DNA of 5,939 bases, from NCBI GenBank assembly GCA_021838065.1, contig JAKCEJ010000197.1:1-5939 (forward strand). Direction: 5' to 3'. The notes beneath the pieces were generated by a model. It was not told the origin of the DNA, did no database searches, and saw only the letters and a program-made list of their open reading frames with translations. This DNA comes from Pseudomonadota bacterium. Its GTDB lineage: Bacteria > Pseudomonadota > Gammaproteobacteria > Steroidobacterales > Steroidobacteraceae. Position 1 is the stretch's first letter, and every line of letters begins with the position of its first letter. Position numbers and translations under genes: made by a program. Shown in pieces: positions 1 through 5,543 of the stretch.

Positions 1-1149
1 CCGCTCGGCAATCGGGATGAATTCCGCGGGCGGGATCGGTCCCTGCGCGCTGGCCGGCCAGCGCACGAGCGCCTCGAGGCCGCAAAGCCGGCCGGTGCGC
101 AGTGACAGCTTCGGCTGGTAGTGCAACTCGAAGCTGCCGCGCTCGATGGCGGTGCGCAGCTGCGCCTCCAGGCTCACCCGCCGCAGCGCCGCGTGGCGCA
201 TTTGCGGCGCGAAGAACTGCGTGGTGTAGAGCTTGCGCGCACGGGCATCATGCAGCGCTGCATCGGCATTACCGAGCAGCTGCGCGGCGCTCCGCCCGTG
301 CTGCCCCGCCATCGCCAAGCCGATCCGGGCCGTCACGGAGACTGGATGGCCGCTGATGCTGTGGCTGCGGCAGATCAACGCCACCAGATGCGAAGCCTCC
401 TGGGTGAGTTCGAGCGCAGTGAGGCCGGAGCATGCGACAACGAAATGATCCGGGCCGAACCGCCCGATCGCCGCGCCACCCGGCGCGGCGCGGATCAGCT
501 GCGCGGCAACGCGCGCCACGACAGCTGCCCCGGCCTCCGGGCCAAGCGAGTCGACGATGTCCTCGACACCGGCGATGCCGATCGACATGACCCCGACGGG
601 CGCACGCGCCGGCGCCGCCGCGCGCAGGATTTCCCGCAGCACCGCGTGCAGGGAGTTGCGATCGAGCAGCCCGGTCAGCCGGTGGTACCTCGCCCCGTTC
701 GCTCGGCCGCTGACGAGCCCGACGGCCTCGGCACCCTCCTCGATCGCTCCCTGCAGCAGGTGAATCCGCTCCCAGCGGCCCGCCGCCCGCAGAGGATCGG
801 CGGCCAGCTCGTCAACCATCGCGGCCGCAGCTTTGACATCCGTCGGATCTTCGAGATAGCGTCGGCAGTGCTCGGCCAGACGCCGGAGCACTTCGGCATC
901 CCGCCGCCCGAGCTCACCGGCGCGCAGGCAGGGTTCGAGTCGCTCGGCCATGCGCATCACGATGGAAGAGAGACTCGACAGCCCGAGCGCACGCGCTGCG
1001 CGCGCCAGTCGGTGCAAATCCGAGCCCACGCCCCACGCATGCAGCCGCCCGCGGCGGCGGATTCCGCGCTGCTCCGTAAGCGGGTCAATATCTGCTGCAA
1101 CCGCGGTCAGGATCCTGCTTGCCTCGGCGCGAGTGGCCCGCCAAGCCAT
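1..1149 (-). CDS. Degenerate GGDEF / EAL domain protein (c-di-GMP signalling), C-terminus cut off by window edge
   Basis: The frame is open from an ATG at 1149 down to the left edge; 383 residues are visible and the C-terminus is missing. Residues 1-145 are helical, with no transmembrane segment or signal peptide, so the protein is probably cytoplasmic. Residues about 155-310 form a GGDEF fold: the usual LTGLxDR entry motif is at 158-164, but the signature reads GPDHF (232-236) and the RxxD inhibitory site upstream is absent, so diguanylate cyclase activity is unlikely. An EAL domain begins near 325, with YQPK at 344-347, the EAL motif at 359-361 (GLEALVRW) and PPAEFIPIAE near the edge. Only its first 60 or so residues are visible, so phosphodiesterase activity cannot be judged. 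A GTG at 1161 in the same frame overlaps the upstream stop as GTGA and is a possible alternative start; neither start has a strong ribosome binding site, which fits translational coupling to the 118-aa gene. The family acts in cyclic-di-GMP turnover or sensing; the input signal is unknown. Confidence 0.93.
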   Translation of the reverse strand, partial: MAWRATRAEASRILTAVAADIDPLTEQRGIRRRGRLHAWGVGSDLHRLARAARALGLSSLSSIVMRMAERLEPCLRAGELGRRDAEVLRRLAEHCRRYLEDPTDVKAAAAMVDELAADPLRAAGRWERIHLLQGAIEEGAEAVGLVSGRANGARYHRLTGLLDRNSLHAVLREILRAAAPARAPVGVMSIGIAGVEDIVDSLGPEAGAAVVARVAAQLIRAAPGGAAIGRFGPDHFVVACSGLTALELTQEASHLVALICRSHSISGHPVSVTARIGLAMAGQHGRSAAQLLGNADAALHDARARKLYTTQFFAPQMRHAALRRVSLEAQLRTAIERGSFELHYQPKLSLRTGRLCGLEALVRWPASAQGPIPPAEFIPIAER

Positions 1150-1157
1150 CGTGCCGG

Positions 1158-1514
1158 TCACGCGCACTGCTGCCACCCGTGTTCCGGCGTCGACACGTAA
1201 GTCAGCACGCGCTTGACATCGCCCGCCTCGTCATACTGCTTGAGTTGGACGACCGGTTTGCCGCGCTCGCGGGACAGCTCGAGCGAAAATAGCGCCTCGA
1301 AGAACCAGATGCGTGCCCCGTCGGTCCAGGCTCGCCAAAGCGAATCGCCTCGCTCAATGCAACGGCCGAGCAGGCGCAGCGGCGCCGGCAGCAGCGGGGC
1401 CGAAGTTATCCGGGTGAGGCCGGGTGGCAGAATCTGCCACGAGCCGGTCAGGGAATCGAGCAGGTTGCTCAACCGCCCCGGGGACTGGATCGTTCTGAGT
1501 CGCTGGGTTTCCAT
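1158..1514 (-). CDS. Hypothetical protein, 118 aa, in operon with the EAL-domain gene
   Basis: I do not recognise this family and assign no function. The start is well supported: AGGAG lies 9 nt before the ATG (minus strand, 1528-1524). The stop overlaps a possible GTG start of the downstream GGDEF/EAL gene (GTGA), the arrangement expected of translationally coupled genes. The protein has no signal peptide and no clear membrane segment. The N-terminal half is rich in Leu, Pro and Arg. The C-terminal half, from about residue 58, looks like a small alternating beta domain with several Trp and aromatic residues (SLWRAWTDGARIWFFEA, then a charged segment and a Lys/Val-rich strand). Composition is ordinary for a soluble protein, and the open frames on the other strand have the Arg/Ser/Ala-rich look of non-coding frames. 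Its coupling to an EAL protein suggests a linked role, for example as a partner or modulator; this is inference only. Confidence 0.75.
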   Translation of the reverse strand: METQRLRTIQSPGRLSNLLDSLTGSWQILPPGLTRITSAPLLPAPLRLLGRCIERGDSLWRAWTDGARIWFFEALFSLELSRERGKPVVQLKQYDEAGDVKRVLTYVSTPEHGWQQCA

Positions 1515-1686
1515 GATGACGCACTCCTACGACGGCACACCGTGTGTGCTGCGGTGCGCGCGAGCATTGATGGGGGCGGAGAGAGGGCCCGGGGATGCTT
1601 CGCCGCGGGAGTCCGGCGGCCGTGAACGACGCTGCGCGTGTTCGTGACGGGCCGACGAGGATGCGGTGGGCCCGATCTTGGTTATG
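1515..1686 (-). other. 172-nt non-coding leader between the ANTAR gene and the 118-aa gene, with two possible hairpins
   Basis: No convincing gene lies here. Two inverted repeats are visible. Arms CGGGCC (1648-1653) and GGCCCG (1669-1674) enclose a 15-nt loop just after the ANTAR stop codon. Arms GCACAC (1535-1540) and GTGTGC (1544-1549) enclose a 3-nt loop just before the ribosome binding site of the 118-aa gene. Neither is followed by a U-run in the minus-strand RNA, so neither is a classical intrinsic terminator. The first could end or attenuate the ANTAR message by another mechanism; the second sits where it could affect ribosome access. ANTAR proteins act on RNA leaders, so the position is suggestive, but I could not find the typical paired hexaloop hairpins by eye. 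Confidence 0.4.
1524..1528 (-). promoter_or_regulatory. Ribosome binding site of the 118-aa gene
   Basis: AGGAG on the minus strand, 9 nt before the ATG at 1514. It is the clearest translation signal in the left cluster and is the main reason for accepting the 118-aa frame as a real gene with that start. Confidence 0.7.
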
Positions 1687-2358
1687 TTATCTGCTTTTGC
1701 GCAGCGAACTGCGAACCCGGTCACAGTCCCGCTCGGCCGCGAGAGCAGCGCCGGCCTCGCCCACCTCGTTCAATGCCTCCAGCGCGGCGAGCAGGGTGGC
1801 GGCGGTATCGAGCAGGCGCATGCGCCGGGTACGGGCCGCCGCACGCAGCGTCTCGAACGCCTCACTCCGATTCAGATGCATCCGCTCCATCAAGACCCCG
1901 CACGCCGTGCTGATGGTGCGCGCATGCTGCAGCGCCTGGATGACCTGCTCCATGCGCTGCTGCAGCGCGCGCAGCTCGGTGTGGCGCTCCAGTGCCGCAA
2001 TGATCACCGGGACGCAATCGTGCAGGTTCGGATACGCGCTGGCGAGAAACGCGAGCGCGCCGTTCTGCGCGGCCGCGTGCGCAGCGCTTTCGTCCCACGC
2101 TGCGGCAAGCACGATGTACGGCACATCGAACATTCCCATGAGCGTCGTGCCGAGCGAGTAGTTCGGCTCCACGCCAACGGCCACGCACAGGATCACCAGG
2201 TCGGGCGAATCGGCACTCGCCGCGGCCATCAGGTCGGCCGGATTGCGGTGCACGGACGCCTCGTATCCACGCTCAACGAGCAACTCCGCGACGCGGGTCG
2301 CGACAGACGTGTCGTCTGTGACAATCAGAACGCGCCGTCGCTTCGAGCGTTTCGTCAT
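1687..2358 (-). CDS. ANTAR-domain response-regulator-like protein with degenerate receiver
   Basis: Protein of 223 aa. Residues about 8-120 have the receiver (REC) fold, starting with RVLIVTDD, but the phosphorylation site is lost. The acidic pair D15/D16 remains; the acceptor Asp is Cys58 (DLVILCVAV), the conserved Thr is Ala85 (YIVLAAA) and the conserved Lys is Ser107 (ALAFLASAYP). A helix that could form a coiled coil follows (about 120-145). The ANTAR domain spans about 138-192, with the signature AR(147)-x-I, TACGVLMERM (151-160), the SEAF..LR..A segment (165-175) and LLDTAATLL (182-190). ANTAR domains bind RNA leaders and relieve termination, as in AmiR and NasR. Here signal input is probably by protein contact or ligand rather than phosphorylation, as known for AmiR, but no AmiC-like partner or NIT domain is present. 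The ATG at 2358 is chosen because it directly precedes the REC fold and has GGGAAGG just before it; a GTG at 2394 would add 12 residues. The RNA target is unknown. Confidence 0.92.
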   Translation of the reverse strand: MTKRSKRRRVLIVTDDTSVATRVAELLVERGYEASVHRNPADLMAAASADSPDLVILCVAVGVEPNYSLGTTLMGMFDVPYIVLAAAWDESAAHAAAQNGALAFLASAYPNLHDCVPVIIAALERHTELRALQQRMEQVIQALQHARTISTACGVLMERMHLNRSEAFETLRAAARTRRMRLLDTAATLLAALEALNEVGEAGAALAAERDCDRVRSSLRKSR

Positions 2359-2744
2359 GACCTTCCCAGCGTCCTTTCGTTGTTGTCTGCGCACGAACCG
2401 TGAGACGGGCTGTGGCGGCGAGCCGGTTCAATGAGGCTGCACCGGTGTCAGGTTCACGGCCCGCTCATCGGCACGCCGTAAGGCTTGACAGCAAACACCC
2501 GCCGCGCGACGGCCGCCGCCGACCGACGGGCTCACCCCCGCTCAACTTTAGCCTTGAAGAGTGGGCGTTCCGCACTGAATCGACGCTGAATCCACCGCGC
2601 GCTGTCGCCGAATCGAGACGTCACGCGGCGCTTGAGCATGGTGACGCCCGCGGCAAAGCGGCGCCGCTCGATTTCCGATTTGCCATAAACGACGTTTTTT
2701 CGCGTGCGCGACGGCGTCTGTCGGCGGCGCGCCCGCCGAGCGCC
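2359..2744. other. Long spacer between the FadR-type and ANTAR genes, no gene recognised
   Basis: This stretch of nearly 390 bp separates the end of the FadR-type gene from the start of the ANTAR gene, both on the minus strand. The plus-strand open frame across it is Arg/Ala/Pro-rich, continues antisense through the regulator gene and looks non-coding. A TTGACA hexamer is present on the plus strand at 2485-2490, but no matching -10 box lies 16-18 bp downstream. A run of six T is at about 2695-2700 on the plus strand, without a GC-rich stem before it. A CGGCGG...CCGCCG inverted repeat (about 2724-2740) lies just downstream of the regulator's stop codon and lacks a U-run. The spacer presumably carries the promoter and leader of the ANTAR gene, but I cannot point to a clear promoter. 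Confidence 0.5.
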
Positions 2745-3488
2745 TCAGCCTGCCCTGCGCGCCGCCTTTCGCGCAGCGCCAGTTTGTGCGGATGCCGTGC
2801 CGATCAAGGCGAGCACCTCCTGGACCAACGCGCGCATCGCGAGCGCGGCGCGCTCGGGGTCTCCCGCGGCGATCGCATCGAGCACCTCCTCGTGCCGGGC
2901 GATGCCGGCGGCGCGGCCCTTGATGCGGTTGGTGAAGCGGATGGAGATCCTGAGCGCCGTGTTGATCAGCGCATCGAGCTGCGCGTAGAAGCGATTGCCG
3001 GTGGCGGCCAGCACCGCCGTATGAAAGGCGATGTCGGCGGCCACCGGCTCATCCTCGCCGTGACCCGCGGCCTTCATGCGCTCGAGCCCGTCGCGAATGC
3101 GCCCGATCGCCGCGTGATCGGCGCGGCTCGCGGCAAGCGCCGCGGCCGCCGGCTCGATCGCGAGCCGCATTTCGCTGAACTCCGCGAGCAGCTGCAGCGA
3201 GAACTTGCGCTCGAGCAGCCAGCGCAGCACGTCCGGATCGAGCAGATTCCAGCGCGCCTCCGGCGTGACCCTTGTTCCCTGGCGGGGCCGCGCCTGCAGC
3301 AGGCCCTTGGCGGTGAGCATCTTCACTGCCTCGCGGGTGACTGAGCGGCTGGTGCCGTGCTGGCGCGACAGCTCGCCTTCGGTCGGAAAGGGCTTGGTGT
3401 CGTAGGCTCCGGTGACAATCAGCTGCCCCAGGGACTCCACCAGGCCATAAGTCAGGCTGCGGTCTGGCGGGATGATCGGTAGGGCCAC
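2745..3488 (-). CDS. FadR-subfamily GntR transcriptional regulator (DgoR-like), probable regulator of the divergent dehydratase
   Basis: A 247-aa DNA-binding repressor or activator, the usual length for the FadR subfamily. Residues about 11-75 are a winged helix-turn-helix (PTEGELSRQHGTSRSVTREA, then LTAKGLLQARPRQGTRV). The linker WNLLDPDVLRWLLE (80-93) is typical of DgoR-like sugar-acid regulators. Residues about 97-228 are the helical FCD ligand-binding domain, with the usual metal/ligand residues D152 and H156 (ADIAFHTAVL) and H199 (RHEEVLDAI). The tail is basic and Ala-rich. It is divergent from a sugar-acid dehydratase, so the likely effector is a sugar acid or its 2-keto product. I place the start at the GTG at 3488, where homology-like sequence begins and a weak GAAAGA lies 7 nt upstream. 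An in-frame ATG at 3593 would add 35 low-complexity, Arg-rich residues and overlap the shared promoter region, so I reject it. Family and domain order are certain; the ligand is inferred. Confidence 0.94.
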   Translation of the reverse strand: MALPIIPPDRSLTYGLVESLGQLIVTGAYDTKPFPTEGELSRQHGTSRSVTREAVKMLTAKGLLQARPRQGTRVTPEARWNLLDPDVLRWLLERKFSLQLLAEFSEMRLAIEPAAAALAASRADHAAIGRIRDGLERMKAAGHGEDEPVAADIAFHTAVLAATGNRFYAQLDALINTALRISIRFTNRIKGRAAGIARHEEVLDAIAAGDPERAALAMRALVQEVLALIGTASAQTGAARKAARRAG

Positions 3489-3506
3489 AGAGGTGTCTTT
3501 CGGTTC

Positions 3507-3524
3507 GGCGCCATGGTGGGCGCC
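3507..3524 (-). repeat. GGCGCC inverted repeat in the 5' leader of the FadR-type gene
   Basis: Two copies of GGCGCC (3507-3512 and 3519-3524) flank a 6-nt loop. As RNA on the minus strand they would form a 6-bp GC hairpin about 18 nt before the proposed GTG start. A TATACT hexamer (minus strand, 3533-3528), one base from the -10 consensus, lies just upstream, without a good -35 box. Any role, such as translational control or a DNA operator, is a guess. Confidence 0.3.
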
Positions 3525-3574
3525 GCAAGTATATCGTGCGCCCGGTGACCGCCGCCGCCGGCGCGCGCCGAGAG

Positions 3575-3603
3575 TTTCCGCGCCCACCGACATATTATAT
3601 GAT
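3575..3603 (+). promoter_or_regulatory. Candidate promoter of the dehydratase gene
   Basis: TTTCCG (3575-3580) and TATGAT (3598-3603) are separated by 17 bp. The -10 box has one mismatch to consensus; the -35 box is weak (3 of 6). Transcription would start near 3610, giving a leader of about 30 nt before the ATG at 3641. That supports the downstream start over the in-frame ATG at 3599. The weak -35 box would suit a regulated promoter. Confidence 0.45.
3591..3601. promoter_or_regulatory. Candidate operator: palindrome CATATTATATG in the divergent promoter region
   Basis: CATAT and ATATG arms around one central base form a perfect 11-bp palindrome inside an AT-rich patch (about 3590-3617), a sharp contrast with the GC-rich surroundings. 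It overlaps a TATGAT -10 box on the plus strand (3598-3603) and a perfect TATAAT on the minus strand (3599-3594). It therefore sits where one bound dimer could control both genes. FadR-subfamily operators are short palindromes, often with TNGTNNNACNA cores; this sequence does not match that core, so assignment to the adjacent regulator is only positional. Confidence 0.4.
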
Positions 3604-3640
3604 TATTCTTCTTAAAGCAGCGATTGGACACGGCAGACCT

Positions 3641-5452
3641 ATGGGCGCATCCGAGCGGGACAGAGACTCCAAACCGAAGCTGCGCTCACGCGCCTGGTTC
3701 GACGATCCGGCCGATCCGGGGATGACCGCGCTGCACGTGGAGCGCTATCTCAATTACGGCCTGACCCTCGAGGAGCTGCAATCCGGCAAGCCCATCATCG
3801 GCATCGCCCAGACCGGCTCCGACCTCTCGCCCTGCAACCGCCACCACCTCGTGCTCGCCGAGCGCGTGGCCGCGGGCATCCGCGCCGCCGGCGGCGTGCC
3901 CATCGAGTTTCCCGTGCATCCCATCCAGGAAACGAGCCGCCGGCCGACCGCTGCGCTCGACCGCAATCTCGCCTACCTCGGGCTGGTCGAGGTACTGCAC
4001 GGCTATCCGATCGACGGGGTCGTGCTGACCATCGGCTGCGACAAGACCACCCCGGCGTGCCTGATGGCCGCCGCCACCATGGACATTCCCGCCATCGCGC
4101 TGTCGGTCGGCCCGATGATCAACGGCTGGTTCGAAGGCAGGCGCGTCGGCTCGGGAACCATCGTGTGGGAGTCCCGGCAGTTGCTCGCGGCCGGGAAAAT
4201 CGACTATGCGGGATTCATGGAGCGGGTGGCCGCCTCCACGCCCTCGAGCGGTTACTGCAACACCATGGGCACGGCGAGCACCATGAACTCCATCGCCGAA
4301 GCGCTCGGCATGCAGCTGCCGGGGGCGGGAACCATTCCCGCACCGCATCGCGAGCGGGCGCAGATCGCGTATGAGACCGGTATGCGCATCGTCGCGATGG
4401 TGCACGAGGATCTGCGTCCGTCGGCCGTCATGACGCGCGAGGCGTTCCTCAACGCCATCGTGGTTGGCTCGGCCATCGGCGGATCGACCAACGCGCCGAT
4501 TCATCTGGGGGCCATCGCCCGGCACATGGGCGTCGAGGTGAGCCTCGAGGACTGGCAGGCCTACGGCTACGAGGTGCCGCTGCTGGTAAACCTGCAGCCG
4601 GCCGGGGACTATCTCGCCGAGGACTTCCACCGCGCCGGCGGGGTGCCCGCCGTGGTCAACCAGCTGATGCGGCGCGGCCTGATCCGCGAGCAGGCCCTCA
4701 CCGTCAACGGCCGTACGCTCGGGGAAAACTGCCGCGGCCGCGCCATCGCCGACAGCGAGGTGATCCGCCCGATCGAGCAGCCGCTGAGGATGAACGCCGG
4801 CTTTCTCGTGATGCGCGGCAACCTGTTCGACTCGGCGATCATGAAGACGAGCGTGATTTCCGAGGAGTTCCGTCAGCGTCATCTTGGCAACCCGGCCGAT
4901 CCGGACGCCTTCGAGGCGTCGGTGGCGGTGTTCGACGGTCCGGAGGACTATCACGCGCGCATCGACGACCCGGCACTCGGCGTCGACGCGCACACCGTGC
5001 TGGTGATGCGCGGCGCAGGCCCCATCGGCTACCCGGGTTCGGCCGAGGTCGTCAACATGCGCCCGCCAAGTTACCTCATCAAGCAGGGCATCACCGTGCT
5101 GCCGTGCATCGGCGACGGCCGCCAGTCGGGCACCTCCGGCTCCCCCTCGATCCTCAACGCCTCGCCGGAGGCGGCCGCCGGGGGCGCACTGGCGCTGCTC
5201 AAGAGCGGCGACCGGGTCCGCATCGACCTGCGCAAGCGCGAAGTCAACGTGCTGCTCGATGAGCGCGAGCTCGCCGCGCGCCGCGCCGCGCTCGAGGCGG
5301 CCGGAGGCTACCGCACTCCGCCCTCCCAGACCCCCTGGCAGCAGATCCAGCGGGCCATGGTGGGTCAGCTCGGCGAGGGCATGATCTTGAACGGCGCGGA
5401 GCGCTTTCAGCGCGTCGAGGCGCGCTTCGGCGTGCCGCGCGACAACCACTGA
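3641..5452 (+). CDS. IlvD/Edd-family sugar-acid dehydratase, D-xylonate/L-arabinonate (XylD-like) type
   Basis: A 603-aa Fe-S enzyme that removes water from an aldonic acid to give a 2-keto-3-deoxy acid, most likely D-xylonate or another pentonate, in oxidative (non-phosphorylative) pentose breakdown. It strongly resembles Caulobacter XylD as I recall that sequence: SRAWFDDP at the N-terminus, GKPIIGIAQTGSDLSPCNRH, RRPTAALDRNLAYLGLVE, AGPIGYPGSAEVVNM and GDGRQSGTSGSPSILNASPE. The three cluster cysteines are present: C65 (SPCN), C133 (GCDKTTP) and C206 (GYCNTMG). Probable metal ligands are E97 and D134, with K135 beside it; the probable catalytic Ser is S496 (RQSGT). Ordinary IlvD (branched-chain amino acid) enzymes lack several of these blocks. 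The ATG at 3641 starts just before the conserved region; the frame is open upstream to 3536, but those residues are unlike the family. No strong ribosome binding site is visible. The gene stands alone in its direction, divergent from a FadR-type regulator. Substrate is not proven: arabinonate, fuconate or galactonate remain possible. Confidence 0.95.
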   Translation: MGASERDRDSKPKLRSRAWFDDPADPGMTALHVERYLNYGLTLEELQSGKPIIGIAQTGSDLSPCNRHHLVLAERVAAGIRAAGGVPIEFPVHPIQETSRRPTAALDRNLAYLGLVEVLHGYPIDGVVLTIGCDKTTPACLMAAATMDIPAIALSVGPMINGWFEGRRVGSGTIVWESRQLLAAGKIDYAGFMERVAASTPSSGYCNTMGTASTMNSIAEALGMQLPGAGTIPAPHRERAQIAYETGMRIVAMVHEDLRPSAVMTREAFLNAIVVGSAIGGSTNAPIHLGAIARHMGVEVSLEDWQAYGYEVPLLVNLQPAGDYLAEDFHRAGGVPAVVNQLMRRGLIREQALTVNGRTLGENCRGRAIADSEVIRPIEQPLRMNAGFLVMRGNLFDSAIMKTSVISEEFRQRHLGNPADPDAFEASVAVFDGPEDYHARIDDPALGVDAHTVLVMRGAGPIGYPGSAEVVNMRPPSYLIKQGITVLPCIGDGRQSGTSGSPSILNASPEAAAGGALALLKSGDRVRIDLRKREVNVLLDERELAARRAALEAAGGYRTPPSQTPWQQIQRAMVGQLGEGMILNGAERFQRVEARFGVPRDNH

Positions 5453-5471
5453 GCCTCACGCGGCACGGCGC

Positions 5472-5500
5472 TTGACCGCGCGCCCGGCCGTCTGTACCGT
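5472..5500 (+). promoter_or_regulatory. Candidate promoter of the DUF1348 gene
   Basis: TTGACC (5472-5477, one mismatch to -35 consensus) and TACCGT (5495-5500, a poor -10) are 17 bp apart. The -10 box lies within the left arm and centre of the palindrome at 5490-5511, so a protein bound there would block RNA polymerase. The leader to the ATG at 5544 would be about 35 nt. Confidence 0.5.
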
Positions 5501-5511
5501 TCGGTACAGAC
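5490..5511. promoter_or_regulatory. TetR-type operator candidate: 22-bp palindrome upstream of the DUF1348 gene
   Basis: The left arm GTCTGTACCG (5490-5499) and its exact reverse complement CGGTACAGAC (5502-5511) flank a 2-bp TT centre. Ten matching base pairs with so short a centre would form a poor RNA hairpin, and no U-run follows, so an intrinsic terminator for the dehydratase gene is unlikely. Size, symmetry and overlap with a -10 box are typical of operators for TetR/AcrR-family dimers. No TetR gene is in the window; one may lie past the right edge. Confidence 0.65.
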
Positions 5512-5532
5512 TCTGGGAACGGGTGTGTCCCG

Positions 5533-5537
5533 AGGAG
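5533..5537 (+). promoter_or_regulatory. Ribosome binding site of the DUF1348 gene
   Basis: AGGAG within a GAGGAGAAGG purine run, 6 nt before the ATG at 5544. It is strong and well spaced, and it fixes the start codon. Confidence 0.8.
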
Positions 5538-5543
5538 AAGGCC

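Noticed and set aside
121..1200. A 359-codon plus-strand frame at the left end
   Set aside because: It is antisense to the GGDEF/EAL gene, whose domains are clear, and its translation is Arg/Ala/Pro-rich without motifs.
1527..1724. A 65-codon minus-strand frame bridging the ANTAR gene end and the next ribosome binding site
   Set aside because: It overlaps the ANTAR coding region in another frame, has Arg/Ser/Pro-rich composition and no ribosome binding site of note. A leader peptide cannot be excluded but is unsupported.
2485..2490. TTGACA as a plus-strand -35 box
   Set aside because: No acceptable -10 box lies 15-19 bp downstream and no plus-strand gene follows.
2695..2700. T-run as a plus-strand intrinsic terminator
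   Set aside because: No GC-rich stem precedes it and no plus-strand gene ends there.
2400..3344. A 314-codon plus-strand frame across the spacer and the FadR-type gene
   Set aside because: Most of it is antisense to the regulator; composition is Arg/Ala-rich and no family is recognisable.
3489..3593. A 35-residue N-terminal extension of the FadR-type regulator from the ATG at 3593
   Set aside because: The extra residues are low-complexity and Arg-rich, unlike the family, and the extension would place coding sequence over the shared promoter region.
3686..5449. A 587-codon open frame on the minus strand across the dehydratase gene
   Set aside because: It is exactly antisense to a clearly conserved enzyme and is rich in His, Arg, Gly and Ala, as expected of a mirror frame in GC-rich coding DNA. 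It shows no domain I recognise.
5490..5511. Intrinsic terminator for the dehydratase gene
   Set aside because: The palindrome has only a 2-nt centre and no U-run follows it, and it lies on a promoter-like -10 box; an operator explains it better.
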